Positions 53,200 to 62,902 are shown, numbered from the stretch's first letter. The stretch: DNA of 64,000 bases from Algibacter sp. L1A34 (GCF_009796805.1 NZ_CP047029.1:1167501-1231500); one strand, 5' to 3'. The notes: generated from the sequence alone by a model not told the origin. Numbers and translations: made by a program.

Positions 53200-53370
53200 G
53201 ATAGCTTTAGTTTTAGTTGTTGTCTTTCTTATTTTAAAAACAATGGTTCGGCTATATTATAAAAATGATTTGATAAAAGATATATTTATCAGATAAACAG
53301 ACCTATACAAAAACCATACAAATATGTAAAAGCTAGTATATAAAAGGAGTTTAAGATTAGAGCAATGAAA

Positions 53371-53393
53371 ATGCCCGAATAAAATTCGGGCAT
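53371..53393 (-). terminator. Hairpin ending the 40-residue peptide gene
   Basis: ATGCCCGAAT, loop AAA, ATTCGGGCAT: a perfect 10-base stem. On the minus strand it is followed by TTTT, so it may end the transcript from 53650. The 328-base gap 53200-53527 shows nothing else that I can support. Confidence 0.6.
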
Positions 53394-53527
53394 AACCAAC
53401 CAAAAATAAAGTTCTATATTAACGTATCGCTAAGTCAAAAACTAGATCATATTTAATTGGGGACAAGTTCAACATGATCCACATGCTGTTTGGTGTGATT
53501 AATTTTAATAGTGGAAAAATTAAAGAT

Positions 53528-53650
53528 CTACTTATTTAGTATTACTGCAATTTTGTTTTCCGGTTTTATTATTTCAAAATCTGAAAACAAAACCTGACTA
53601 GCAATAAAAACTAGCACTGCAAGTAATAAGACGCGTTTAAAATTTTTCAT
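53528..53650 (-). CDS. 40-residue exported peptide of unknown function
   Basis: ATG at 53648-53650 to TAG at 53528-53530. The peptide has a typical signal sequence: MKNFKRVLLLAVLVFIASQ, and after likely cleavage only about 20 residues remain (FSDFEIIKPENKIAVILNK). It lies on its own between paralogue 2 and serS. A hairpin at 53371-53393 would terminate it. The signal-like composition makes a real gene plausible; no family is recognised. Confidence 0.5.
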   Translation of the reverse strand: MKNFKRVLLLAVLVFIASQVLFSDFEIIKPENKIAVILNK

Positions 53651-53814
53651 GGAAATAGGTTTTGGTAGATTGGTTATGCTAAATTCAAGAATATTCCTGA
53701 AAAAGCAAAGAAAACCACCAAATATCTACACGAAAACATAAATTTTATGTATTTCGTCGATAAAATAAATTAAAAAAGCAAGAAAAAACTTATAAAAAAG
53801 AAATTAAAACTATT

Positions 53815-55086
53815 TTAATTAATAATTTTAAACCCTGTATAAGATTGAAGTACTTCTGGGATTACAATACCTTCTTCCGTTTGATAGTTTTCTAAAATAC
53901 CAGCAAGAACTCTCGGCAAAGCTAAAGAACTCCCGTTCAATGTATGGGCTAATTCATTTTTACCTTCAGCATTTTTAAATCGAAGTTTTAATCGGTTCGC
54001 CTGAAAAGTTTCAAAATTAGATACAGAACTAATTTCTAACCAACGGTCTTGAGCTGTAGAAAACAATTCGAAATCGAAAGTTAAAGCTGAAGTAAACCCT
54101 AAATCACCACCACAAAGTCTTAAAATTCTGTATGGTAATTTTAATTCTTGAAGAATACCTTTTACATGTTCCACCATACCATCTAACGCCTTGTAAGATT
54201 GTGTTGGGTGTTCTACACGTAAAATTTCAACTTTATCAAATTGATGTAAACGATTTAAACCACGAACATGGGCGCCGTAACTACCCGCTTCGCGTCTAAA
54301 ACATGGTGTATAACCGGTAATACCAATTGGTAATTCACTTTCATCAACAATAGTATCTCTAAAAATATTAGTTCCAGGAACTTCAGCCGTAGGAATCAAA
54401 TATAAATTATCCTCACCTACGTGATACATTTGTCCCTCTTTATCTGGCAATTGACCAGTTCCAAAACCAGATGCTTCATTTACTAAAAGTGGTAATTGGT
54501 ATTCGGTATAGCCTGCAGCTGTATTTTTATCTAAAAAATAAGCGATTAAAGCACGTTGTAATCGTGCACCTTTACCTTTATAAACAGGAAATCCTGCGCC
54601 TGTAATTTTATTACCAAGCTCAAAATCTATAATATCGTATTTTTTAGCAAGCTCCCAATGTGGCAGAGCACCATCGTGTAATACAGGAATATCGCCTTCT
54701 TTAAAAATCTCTTCGTTATCATCCTCTGTACTTCCTTTAGGTACGGTTTCATTCGGTACATTAGGAATTTTATATAATAATTGATTTAAAGATTCCACTG
54801 TAGCATTTAGCGCATCATTAAATTCTTTTGAAGCTTCTTTTAACTCACTTGTTTTTTCTTTTAAAACATTCGCTTTTTGAGCTTGTCCTGTTTTATACAA
54901 GTTTCCTATTTCTTTAGAAAGTGCGTTCGATTCGGCTAGCGTGTTATCTAACTCCGTTTGTAAGCGTTTACGATCTTCATCTAGCTCAATAACGTCGTTA
55001 ATCATGCTTGTGGCGTCGATGTTTCTTTTTTCCAAACGACTAATAACCAAATCTTTGTTTTCTCTAATAAAAGGTACTTGTAACAT
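53815..55086 (-). CDS. serS: Seryl-tRNA synthetase
   Basis: A 423-residue class II synthetase that charges tRNA-Ser. The N-terminal coiled-coil arm (about 1-105; LEKRNIDATSMINDVIELDE) binds the tRNA long variable arm. The catalytic core has TEYQLPLLVNEASGFGTGQL, motif 2 with FRREAGSYGAHVRGLNRLHQ and motif 3 in the TLNGSSLALPRVLAGILENY segment. The length is normal. A TAAATTTG element lies at 55106-55113 on the minus strand, about 20 bases ahead of the ATG. Confidence 0.97.
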   Translation of the reverse strand: MLQVPFIRENKDLVISRLEKRNIDATSMINDVIELDEDRKRLQTELDNTLAESNALSKEIGNLYKTGQAQKANVLKEKTSELKEASKEFNDALNATVESLNQLLYKIPNVPNETVPKGSTEDDNEEIFKEGDIPVLHDGALPHWELAKKYDIIDFELGNKITGAGFPVYKGKGARLQRALIAYFLDKNTAAGYTEYQLPLLVNEASGFGTGQLPDKEGQMYHVGEDNLYLIPTAEVPGTNIFRDTIVDESELPIGITGYTPCFRREAGSYGAHVRGLNRLHQFDKVEILRVEHPTQSYKALDGMVEHVKGILQELKLPYRILRLCGGDLGFTSALTFDFELFSTAQDRWLEISSVSNFETFQANRLKLRFKNAEGKNELAHTLNGSSLALPRVLAGILENYQTEEGIVIPEVLQSYTGFKIIN

Positions 55087-55105
55087 GTGCTAAAAATTTA
55101 AGCAA

Positions 55106-55113
55106 CAAATTTA
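55106..55113 (-). promoter_or_regulatory. Probable promoter -7 element for serS
   Basis: On the minus strand TAAATTTG fits TAnnTTTG and lies 19 bases before the serS ATG. No -33 element is evident. Confidence 0.45.
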
Positions 55114-55208
55114 GGGAATTGGTAATTATTTTAAGCTGTTAGTAGCAACCAATTTCATTAATTAGTATGAATCGCTAATTGGAAACAATTAAAAGTAAAC
55201 AGAGCCAC

Positions 55209-56531
55209 TTACTTAGCTTCTAAATCTGAGGTTAAAATCCAATCACTATGCTTAAAAACGCTCCATTCTACACTGGCTAAATCTATATTTCTATCTATAA
55301 ACTGTTTATATTTTCTCCCATTAACACTCACTTTAGAATTTACGTAAACCGCAATATCTTGCCCACTCGCTTTATATTCGGCTTTTAATCGTTGTGCAAA
55401 CTGCCACATTACGTCTGGTTTTGTACTTACCGATCGTTTCTGTTTCGCAGTTAAGTAGTCATTTTGCTTAACAATAAACCTTTTTCCCGTTTTTTTGTTT
55501 TCTACAGTATAAGATGTACTTCCGCTTTTAATTCTAAGCATCATACGCCATGATAATCGATGCCCCTCTTCCGTCCATAATACATTATCCTTAATAAAAT
55601 GATGACGTAGCGGTAAACCAATCTGGATTACAAAATAGATTAAAAATAAAACTATTAAAGATTTTTTTTTCTTCGGAAGAATTACAGCTTCAGCATTATA
55701 AAACGGCTTCTTTTTTAAAAATATATTCCGAATAGTTTCAGGTTCAAAAAAGAAAAGAGAAAAAGCTAATGATAAAAAAGGGAAAATACCAATTTGAAAA
55801 ACCACAGCATTAAACAGATGAAAGAATACTGAAATGAAAAACATATACTTTCTGGTTGGTTTAAAAAGTAACAATGGAATAATTAATCCATCGAACAAAA
55901 TACCGCCATAAGCCAGAAAATAATGTACTACTTTTTGTTGCAGTAATTCACCAACTAAAAAGTAGCTTCTTTTATTTCGCATAAGCAGTTCAACAACTGT
56001 AGTATCAAGCCAATCGGGATAAAACTTAGCAACCGATGCATAGGTATAAACAATAAATAATTGCAGAACAAAAACCCACTTACACCATTGCGGCATAGAG
56101 AAATTTTTAATACTAGGTTTTTGGTATACATCTACTGAAGCATAGCGATTTGCTGGCATAAAAACCATAATACTACTAAGTAGCATAAGTAAATAATAAT
56201 GGTTGTTGTACGACGATTTTTGCATTAAATAAGTCACAGCCCACATTAATGTAAAACCAATAATACTAAACCTGTATTTATAACCCAGCATAACACAGAA
56301 CGCAAAAGCGCCCATTATAGCGTAATAAAAATACATACCGTTTCCGGGAAGTGGTTGTAACCACTCGAAACCAATAAAAGAAAATGTAAATTTTGACTCA
56401 ACTAAAGTTTTTCTAACCCAACCTGTGAAAATAGCGCCAACCGATTCTAAAAAACATAACAATCCAAAAATAATTCGGAATACAATAAGTGCCGAATTAT
56501 CAATATGTTTAAACAGAAGTTTATTACCCAT
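55209..56531 (-). CDS. HTTM-domain membrane protein (vitamin K-dependent carboxylase-like)
   Basis: A 440-residue polytopic membrane protein. The HTTM domain covers about residues 8-290 with six or so hydrophobic segments (ALIVFRIIFGLLCFLESVGA, YYFYAIMGAFAFCVMLGYKY, LPFLSLAFSLFFFEPETI). The C-terminal 150 residues are soluble (LRHHFIKDNVLWTEEGHRLS, TSDLEAK end) and resemble the non-membrane part of gamma-glutamyl carboxylase-like proteins. Whether the bacterial form carboxylates anything is unknown. Its start overlaps the ribF stop region by 8 bases (56524-56531), so the two are probably co-transcribed. Confidence 0.85.
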   Translation of the reverse strand: MGNKLLFKHIDNSALIVFRIIFGLLCFLESVGAIFTGWVRKTLVESKFTFSFIGFEWLQPLPGNGMYFYYAIMGAFAFCVMLGYKYRFSIIGFTLMWAVTYLMQKSSYNNHYYLLMLLSSIMVFMPANRYASVDVYQKPSIKNFSMPQWCKWVFVLQLFIVYTYASVAKFYPDWLDTTVVELLMRNKRSYFLVGELLQQKVVHYFLAYGGILFDGLIIPLLLFKPTRKYMFFISVFFHLFNAVVFQIGIFPFLSLAFSLFFFEPETIRNIFLKKKPFYNAEAVILPKKKKSLIVLFLIYFVIQIGLPLRHHFIKDNVLWTEEGHRLSWRMMLRIKSGSTSYTVENKKTGKRFIVKQNDYLTAKQKRSVSTKPDVMWQFAQRLKAEYKASGQDIAVYVNSKVSVNGRKYKQFIDRNIDLASVEWSVFKHSDWILTSDLEAK

Positions 56532-57456
56532 TCAATTTTTGGATATAATCGCGTGTAAAAATTTCATCTTTTGAAAGTTGTACTTTTAAAGCTTCTACCG
56601 ACTCGAATTTTTCTTCATCACGAATACGCTCTAATAAATTTATCTGAAGATTTTCATCATAAATATCCTTATCAAAATCTAGAAAATTAACTTCAATAGT
56701 TTGTTTACTTCCGTTAACGGTTGGATTCATACCAATATTCATCATACCGTAAACTAATTCGCCGTTAATGACAGCGTTCACAATGTATGCACCCTGTTTT
56801 GGAATGAGTTTGTAATCTTCCTGAATTTTAATATTTGCTGTTGGATAATCGAGTTGCTTACCTAAGCCTTTGCCTTTTACAACACTTCCGTTTAGCATAA
56901 ATTGATAACCTAAATAACTATTAGCTTTGGCAATATCACCATCTAACAATGCTGTTCTAATTTTTGTAGAACTCACCGAAACATCATCTATATCTTGCGC
57001 CGAAATTTCTTCAACTTGAAAACCAAAACGTTCACCAAAGGCTTTTAAATCGTTAATATCAGCGTTTCTATTTCTGCCAAATCGATGATCGTAACCAATA
57101 ATTACTTTTTTAGCATGTAGCTTATCGACTAATATTTGTTTCACAAAATCTTCTGCCGAAAGGCGCGAAAATTCTGTTGTAAATTTTTTAACTAGTAAAT
57201 AATCTAAACCTAAAGCCTCTAAAATATCATGACGTTCATCGATGGTATTTATAAGTTTAATATTGGAATCTTTTTGTAAAACCATACGCGGATGTGGAAA
57301 AAAAGTAAGAACCACGGATTTTAATCCTTGTAGATTTCCAGCATTAATTAATCGCTTAACTATTTTTTGATGTCCAATATGCACGCCATCAAAGGTGCCA
57401 ATGGTTACAATAGTGTCTTGGTTTTCTATAGCGTTTGTAGAATTACTTAATTTCAA
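56524..57456 (-). CDS. ribF: Bifunctional riboflavin kinase/FAD synthetase
   Basis: A protein of about 310 residues converting riboflavin to FMN and FAD. The adenylyltransferase domain has TIGTFDGVHIGHQKIV (GxxDGVHxGH) and GYDHRFGRNR; the kinase domain has GKGLGKQLDYPTANI. A longer reading from a TTG at 57474 is possible but that TTG lies inside the TAAATTTG promoter-like element (57479-57472), so a start at the TTG 57454-57456 (MKLSNSTNAIENQDTIVTIG) fits better. Both candidate starts are TTG; no ATG is available near the N-terminus. Confidence 0.9.
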   Translation of the reverse strand: MKLSNSTNAIENQDTIVTIGTFDGVHIGHQKIVKRLINAGNLQGLKSVVLTFFPHPRMVLQKDSNIKLINTIDERHDILEALGLDYLLVKKFTTEFSRLSAEDFVKQILVDKLHAKKVIIGYDHRFGRNRNADINDLKAFGERFGFQVEEISAQDIDDVSVSSTKIRTALLDGDIAKANSYLGYQFMLNGSVVKGKGLGKQLDYPTANIKIQEDYKLIPKQGAYIVNAVINGELVYGMMNIGMNPTVNGSKQTIEVNFLDFDKDIYDENLQINLLERIRDEEKFESVEALKVQLSKDEIFTRDYIQKLNG

Positions 57457-57471
57457 CGTATCAATTTTGAA

Positions 57472-57479
57472 CAAATTTA
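57472..57479 (-). promoter_or_regulatory. Probable promoter -7 element for ribF
   Basis: On the minus strand TAAATTTG fits TAnnTTTG and ends 15 bases before the chosen TTG start, giving a leader of about 10 bases. Confidence 0.45.
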
Positions 57480-57678
57480 CTTATTAAGTCTGTATTAAAC
57501 CATGAATAAAAGCGACTATTTTAAAATGAAAAATGATGTTACAGTATAAAAAAACAGGTCGAAAGGTAAGATTTACTCATATAAACGTACTTATTTAAGG
57601 ATGATTGAGTATTTTTTTTGCTATTCATAACTTAACAACCTATTTTTATTGACTATGCTTTTTTTTAAAACTATAATA

Positions 57679-60396
57679 ATGAAACATTTATACCCTAAAT
57701 CAATATTTTTTTTATTAATAACTTTTTTGTTTTCTACCTATGGGAACAGCCAAAACGGAAGAGATTTATGGGGACAAACAGCTCAAAGTAAATCGGCTAA
57801 CTCCAAAAAGCTTGCAAGAAAATCTACTCCTAAAAAAGCATTAGAATACAGTTTAAATATTGAAGGGTTAAAAACGTATTTAAAAAACGCGCCAAAACGC
57901 GAAGCTCAAACAACATCAAATGTTATTTTAAATTTCCCTGTTTCCAACGGAAATTTTGAGGAGTTTAAAATAGAAGAAGCTTCTGTTTTACACCCAGATC
58001 TTCAGGCAAAAATGCCAGACTCTAGAAGTTATATTGGGAAAAGTATTGAAAATCCAGAAAACACCATTCGTTTTAGTATAACTCCACAAGGATTGCATAC
58101 GATGCTTATGTCTGCCGATCAAAGTACGCAATATATAGATCCTATAAGTTATGGTGAAAACAACTATTTAGTATATAGCAAAAGTGATTTACCACAATTA
58201 GAAGATCACTTTTCTTGTGAAGTTATAAGTAAAGAAATTTCAGGAAAATCTGCAGGAACCAAAGCAACCGCGGTGGCTTTAAACGATGGATTTCTTAGAA
58301 CCTATAGATTAGCAATAGCTAGTACTATTGAATATTCTGAATTTCATTGGGGCGCTGCAGGTTTAACATCTAGCGATACAGAGGCTGATAAAAAGAACGC
58401 TGTTATGAACGCCATGATTGTAACCATGACTAGAGTTAATGGTGTTTATGAAAGAGAACTATCTGTTACCATGCAGTTTGTAGCAGACAATGAGAATCTA
58501 ATTTTTATAGATTCCGATTCTTTCACTAATAATGATGACGATCTATTAATAAACGAAAGCCAAACTCAAATCGATAATATTATTGGAAACGGCAATTACG
58601 ATATTGGGCACACATTCAGCACAGGAGCAGGAGGTTTAGCAGAGTTAGGGTCTGTATGCCGTACAACATCAAAAGCGAGAGGTGTTACAGGTTCGTCATC
58701 ACCCGTAGGAGATGCCTATGACATTGATTATGTAGCACATGAGTTGGGGCACCAGTTTGGGGCGCCTCACACATTTAATAGTGTTCTTCCTGCTGACAGC
58801 AATTGTTCTAATCTCACTCGTAGCACTACCAGCGCATACGAACCAGGAGGCGGAACAACTATAATGGCCTATGCTGGAATTTGTTCTCCAGACAACATTC
58901 AAGCAAATAGTGATGACTATTTTCACATTAATAGCTTACAACTTATTTGGAATCATATAAACAGTACTAATGGTTCGTGTGCAACAGAAACCACAAGCGG
59001 AAACGCCGAGCCAGAAGCTATTGTAGATGGAACAAGTTACACGATACCACAATCTACACCATATAAACTTTCTGGATCATCAACAGATGCAGATGGCATA
59101 GCTTCACACACCTACACTTGGGAACAATATGACTTAGGAAACTCAGGCTTACCATACTCAACTAATACTACAGGCCCTTTAGTTCGCTCATATCAAGGTA
59201 CAACAAACTCTACGCGATACATTCCTAACTTAAAAGATTTATCTTATTTTAACGGTTCTACAACTTGGGAAAAATTAGCTTCCGTAGACCGCGATATAAA
59301 TTTTAAATTAATAGTAAGAGATAACGAAGAATATGGCCGAATAGCAACCGCAGACATGACGGTAACAACCGTTACTGCTGCTGGACCTTTTGTTGTTACA
59401 TCACAAAACACCTCTGGTATAAGCTGGACAGAAGGCAGTACACAAACCATTACTTGGGATGTAGCTGGAACAACTGGCAACGGTGTAAACACCGCAAAAG
59501 TAAACATCCTTTTATCTACCGATGGAGGATTAACATACCCAACTACATTAGCATCTAGCGTGGATAACGATGGATCGGAAGATATAACGGTACCAAACGT
59601 AACAGCACAAAACTGTAGAATAATGATTGAGGCAGACGGCAACATCTTTTTTGCGATAAACACCGAAGATTTTGCTATTGGCTATACAGTAACTAAAACT
59701 TGTACGCAGTATAGCGCATCGCCAAACGCGAGCATTCCTGATAATGCAACAGCTTTTGAATATAGCACTATTAATGTAAGTCCATCTACAACTATAACAG
59801 ATATTAATGTAGGTGTCGACATTACACACACTTATAAAGGAGATCTACAACTTGGTTTAATAAGCCCTACAAATCAATTTATTGATTTAATGAAACCACT
59901 GTTTTGTGCTACAGGAAGCTTAATTATTCAGTTTGATGATAACGCAACTGCTATGGATTGTAATAATACAGTAGGTAACGAAAGCTATCTGCCTTTAGAA
60001 AGCCTTTCTGATTTTAATGGTGAAGACTCTTCTGGAAATTGGACACTGGCTTATGCCGATTTAGGAGCTAATGATACCGGAGTTTTAAATTCTTGGTATA
60101 TTGAAATTTGTACGACTACCACAGAGCCGCTAAGCGTTACTTCTTTCACGCTCGATGAACTTAAAGTATTCCCTAATCCAAATAATGGTGAATTCACGCT
60201 TAAGTTAGCTGCAGCATCACAAGAGGTTAATGTTGAAGTCTATGATATTCGCGGACGTAGAATTTACGAACAAGCCTTTGAAGGCAACGGTAGCGTTAAT
60301 GAGAACATTAACTTAAACCATGCGCAATCGGGTATGTATATTTTAAATGTAACCGACGGGTTTAAACAAGCCACCAGGAAAATTATTATTGAATAA
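57679..60396 (+). CDS. Secreted reprolysin-type zinc metalloprotease with T9SS tail
   Basis: I start at the ATG 57679, which gives a signal peptide (KHLYPKSIFFLLITFLFSTY) and 905 residues; an upstream TTG would add ten residues. A propeptide-like part runs to about 200. The metzincin domain has H354-E-L-G-H358-Q-F-G-A-P-H364, and TIMAYAG resembles the Met-turn, so the M12B-type zinc site is complete. Beta-rich modules follow, then a proprotein convertase P-like domain (about 685-820; TYKGDLQLGLISPTNQFIDL) and a type A T9SS tail (LDELKVFPNPNNGEFTLKL, KQATRKIIIE end). It should degrade proteins outside the cell. Confidence 0.93.
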   Translation: MKHLYPKSIFFLLITFLFSTYGNSQNGRDLWGQTAQSKSANSKKLARKSTPKKALEYSLNIEGLKTYLKNAPKREAQTTSNVILNFPVSNGNFEEFKIEEASVLHPDLQAKMPDSRSYIGKSIENPENTIRFSITPQGLHTMLMSADQSTQYIDPISYGENNYLVYSKSDLPQLEDHFSCEVISKEISGKSAGTKATAVALNDGFLRTYRLAIASTIEYSEFHWGAAGLTSSDTEADKKNAVMNAMIVTMTRVNGVYERELSVTMQFVADNENLIFIDSDSFTNNDDDLLINESQTQIDNIIGNGNYDIGHTFSTGAGGLAELGSVCRTTSKARGVTGSSSPVGDAYDIDYVAHELGHQFGAPHTFNSVLPADSNCSNLTRSTTSAYEPGGGTTIMAYAGICSPDNIQANSDDYFHINSLQLIWNHINSTNGSCATETTSGNAEPEAIVDGTSYTIPQSTPYKLSGSSTDADGIASHTYTWEQYDLGNSGLPYSTNTTGPLVRSYQGTTNSTRYIPNLKDLSYFNGSTTWEKLASVDRDINFKLIVRDNEEYGRIATADMTVTTVTAAGPFVVTSQNTSGISWTEGSTQTITWDVAGTTGNGVNTAKVNILLSTDGGLTYPTTLASSVDNDGSEDITVPNVTAQNCRIMIEADGNIFFAINTEDFAIGYTVTKTCTQYSASPNASIPDNATAFEYSTINVSPSTTITDINVGVDITHTYKGDLQLGLISPTNQFIDLMKPLFCATGSLIIQFDDNATAMDCNNTVGNESYLPLESLSDFNGEDSSGNWTLAYADLGANDTGVLNSWYIEICTTTTEPLSVTSFTLDELKVFPNPNNGEFTLKLAAASQEVNVEVYDIRGRRIYEQAFEGNGSVNENINLNHAQSGMYILNVTDGFKQATRKIIIE

Positions 60397-60410
60397 TTAA
60401 AACTGTAAAC

Positions 60411-61037
60411 TTATTTACCGTTAAAGCTATTCATGGTGTTGCTCATTCCTGCTAAACCGAAAGATTTAATAAGTTCTACAGACTTGGTTAAACGCTCTTT
60501 TAGAGTTTTGTTTTCCTCGTCGCTCCATTCGCCAAGTACGTAATCTATTTGTTTGCCTTTACTGAAGGCGTCGCTAATACCAAAGCGGAAACGGTTATAT
60601 TTTGTGGTGTTTAGTGTGCTTTGGATATCTTTTAATCCGTTGTGGCCACCATCGCTACCTTTTGTTTTTACTCGAATACTACCAAAGGGTAAATTAAGAT
60701 CGTCTGTAATTACGAGCAGGTTTTCTAAAGGAATTTTTTCTTTGGTAAGCCAATATTGCACGGCTTTACCACTTAAATTCATGTAGGTACTTGGTTTTAG
60801 CAAAATAAAGGTACGCCCTTTTATTTTATAGGTTGTAAGATCGCCTAATTTCTGTGTAGTAAAGGTTAGGTCTTCTTGACTTGCTAAGTAATCTAAGACT
60901 TTAAAACCGATATTATGGCGAGTGTTAGCATACTCTGCTCCAATATTTCCTAAACCGACTATTAAATATTTTTTCATAGGATTTTGCACTTCTATGTTAT
61001 TTTCTTTTCTAAATATTTTTAATAAAAACTGCCACAT
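60411..61037 (-). CDS. pth: Peptidyl-tRNA hydrolase
   Basis: A 208-residue enzyme that releases peptides from peptidyl-tRNA. The core has [19 protein letters not shown] (catalytic Asn and His), the Asp in [18 protein letters not shown], and [14 protein letters not shown]. The first 21 residues ([20 protein letters not shown]) precede the conserved core; an ATG at residue 22 gives the shorter, classical form. It is downstream of rplY on the same strand, with a terminator and a repeat between them, and convergent with the metalloprotease gene (14-base gap). Confidence 0.95.
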   Translation of the reverse strand: MWQFLLKIFRKENNIEVQNPMKKYLIVGLGNIGAEYANTRHNIGFKVLDYLASQEDLTFTTQKLGDLTTYKIKGRTFILLKPSTYMNLSGKAVQYWLTKEKIPLENLLVITDDLNLPFGSIRVKTKGSDGGHNGLKDIQSTLNTTKYNRFRFGISDAFSKGKQIDYVLGEWSDEENKTLKERLTKSVELIKSFGLAGMSNTMNSFNGK

Positions 61038-61117
61038 TTTATTGTTTTCTTTTAAACAAACATAACCAAAACACCTCTAATTTATTGTGTTTACCTATTG
61101 TTGATAAACTTGCCTTT

Positions 61118-61214
61118 GCGTTAGGGATTGCAGTGAAAAGCCCACAGCCTGACGAAGGAAGTGCGAGGACTTGCAGCGTAAAGCCCGACCCTTTTCGGGT
61201 AACGCCCAAATTAT
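61118..61214 (-). repeat. Dispersed intergenic repeat, copy C (97 bases, complete ends)
   Basis: On the minus strand it begins TAATTTGGGCGTTACCCG, has GGGTCGGGCTTTACGC and ends CAATCCCTAACGC. The outer hexamers GCGTTA and TAACGC are inverted repeats. Head and tail match copy A at 33541-33704 while the middle differs. Within it ACCC-GAAAA-GGGT is a small hairpin. It sits between the rplY terminator and pth. Confidence 0.8.
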
Positions 61215-61232
61215 TAATTTTTTGTAAAAATA

Positions 61233-61264
61233 AAAAAGCATCCTGAATTAACAGAATGCTTTTT
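61233..61264 (-). terminator. Rho-independent terminator after rplY
   Basis: On the minus strand AAAAAGCATTCTG and CAGGATGCTTTTTT form a hairpin, with one mismatch, ending in a T-run about 20 bases after the rplY stop. Confidence 0.85.
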
Positions 61265-61285
61265 GTATTTTGATGTGAATATGTT

Positions 61286-61906
61286 CTATTCTTGAGCTTC
61301 TGCCGCTGGAGCTTCTGCTGCTGCTTCACCTTCTTCACCTTCTTCATCTTCAGCAACTGCTGTTCTAGAAGTTTTAATTTGGCATACAACTGTATTATCA
61401 GTATGTAAGAATGTGTATTTTTCGCTTGCTAATTCACCAACAGCTACTTTATCACCAATTTTTAATGGAGAAATATCTACTTCGATAAAATCTGGAAGGT
61501 TTGCTGGAAGTGCTTTAACACGTAATTTACGGTTGTTTCTACGTAAAATACCACCATTTTTAACACCTTTTGAGTTTCCTACTAAATGTACAGGAATATC
61601 TAATGCTATTTCTTTGTCTTCGAATAACTGATAGAAATCTACGTGTAAAATTCTGTCTGTTACTGGGTGAAACTGGATGTCTTGTAAAACGGCTCCAAAA
61701 GTTTCGCCACCTTCTAAATTAATCACAACTGTATGCGCATTAGGCGTGTATACTAGTTTTGAGAAGGCTAATTCTGCTGCTGCAAAATGTACTGGTTTGT
61801 CTCCTCCGTATAATACGCAAGGAACCTGACCAGCATTACGTAAGGCTTTTGCTGCTTTTTTGCCTACGCTTTCTCTTTGAGATCCGTTGATTGTAATTGA
61901 TTTCAT
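61286..61906 (-). CDS. rplY: 50S ribosomal protein L25/general stress protein Ctc
   Basis: A 206-residue CTC-type L25 that binds 5S rRNA. The N-terminal L25 domain (about 1-90) starts [20 protein letters not shown], then the Ctc-type C-terminal beta domain (about 95-180; [40 protein letters not shown]) and a Glu/Ala-rich tail of about 25 residues. The long form is usual in Bacteroidota. It lies 54 bases after prs on the same strand. Confidence 0.95.
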   Translation of the reverse strand: MKSITINGSQRESVGKKAAKALRNAGQVPCVLYGGDKPVHFAAAELAFSKLVYTPNAHTVVINLEGGETFGAVLQDIQFHPVTDRILHVDFYQLFEDKEIALDIPVHLVGNSKGVKNGGILRRNNRKLRVKALPANLPDFIEVDISPLKIGDKVAVGELASEKYTFLHTDNTVVCQIKTSRTAVAEDEEGEEGEAAAEAPAAEAQE

Positions 61907-61960
61907 TTTTAATATATATATTTAATTAATACTCTAGTTTGTGTTCCCTTTCGGGAAAAA

Positions 61961-62902
61961 TTACATTATAAAACTTGAACTGATAGACGTATTGTTGTGT
62001 ACCTTATCCATAACTTGAGCAAATAAATCTGCGCAACTTAATACACGAATTTTATCGCTTAATAGTTTTACCGGAATAGAGTCGGTTACAATAAGTTCTT
62101 CTAATTTTGAGTTTTCTAATTTCTTATACGCATCACCAGATAAAATAGGGTGAGTACAAATAGCTCTAACGCTTAATGCACCACGCTCCATCATTAAATC
62201 GGCTGCTTTTGCTAGTGTTCCGGCGGTATCAACCATATCATCAACTAATACTACGTTTTTACCTGTTACATCACCAATAAGTTCCATGTGTGAAATTACA
62301 TTGGCTTTTGCTCGTTGTTTATAACAAATTACTACATCACTTTTTAATGCTTTAGAATAGGCATAAGCTCTTTTAGAACCTCCCATATCTGGCGATGCAA
62401 TAGTTAAGTTTGGCAAGTTTAAACTGCGTAAGTATGGTAAAAATATAGTGGATGCAAATAGATGATCTACTGGCTTCTCGAAAAAACCTTGTATTTGATC
62501 GGCATGCAAATCCATAGTGATTATACGTGTTGCGCCTGCTACTTCTAGCATTTTCGCTACCAATTTTGCCGCAATTGGCACTCTTGGTTTGTCTTTTCTA
62601 TCTTGTCTTGCCCATCCAAAATATGGTAAAACCGCTGTTATGTGTCTTGCCGATGCGCGTTTTGCAGCATCAATCATTAACAACATTTCCATTAAGTTTT
62701 CTGGCCCCGGATTAGTTGAACCAATAATAAAGATACGCGCTCCTCGTATAGACTCCTCATAAGATGGTTGAAATTCTCCATCACTATAGGTTGAGGTAAT
62801 TACTTTACCTAAGTCTGTACCATATGCTTTTGCGATTTTTTCGCCTAAGACTTTACTTTGGGTACACGCAAAAATTTTGGCTTCGGTTACTACTATAGGC
62901 AT
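61961..62902 (-). CDS. prs: Ribose-phosphate pyrophosphokinase
   Basis: A 313-residue enzyme making PRPP from ribose 5-phosphate and ATP. It shows the N-terminal AKIFACTQSKVLGEKIAKAY segment, the flexible PYFGWARQDRKDKPR loop, the catalytic MDLHADQIQGFF stretch and the PRPP-binding VVLVDDMVDTAGTLAKAAD loop. The order prs-rplY-pth is common in bacteria. A TAAATTTG promoter element lies upstream at 62956-62963 on the minus strand. Confidence 0.96.
   Translation of the reverse strand: MPIVVTEAKIFACTQSKVLGEKIAKAYGTDLGKVITSTYSDGEFQPSYEESIRGARIFIIGSTNPGPENLMEMLLMIDAAKRASARHITAVLPYFGWARQDRKDKPRVPIAAKLVAKMLEVAGATRIITMDLHADQIQGFFEKPVDHLFASTIFLPYLRSLNLPNLTIASPDMGGSKRAYAYSKALKSDVVICYKQRAKANVISHMELIGDVTGKNVVLVDDMVDTAGTLAKAADLMMERGALSVRAICTHPILSGDAYKKLENSKLEELIVTDSIPVKLLSDKIRVLSCADLFAQVMDKVHNNTSISSSFIM

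Noticed and set aside
53411-53476. 21-codon minus-strand frame downstream of the 40-residue peptide gene
   Set aside because: Too short, with no signal or conserved feature to support it.
61039-61389. 116-codon minus-strand frame
   Set aside because: It begins inside rplY in another frame and runs across the terminator and the dispersed repeat copy C.
61943-61958. Small hairpin TTCCC-TTTC-GGGAA as a terminator before rplY
   Set aside because: The stem has five pairs, no T-run follows, and it lies in the 54-base gap of a likely prs-rplY operon.
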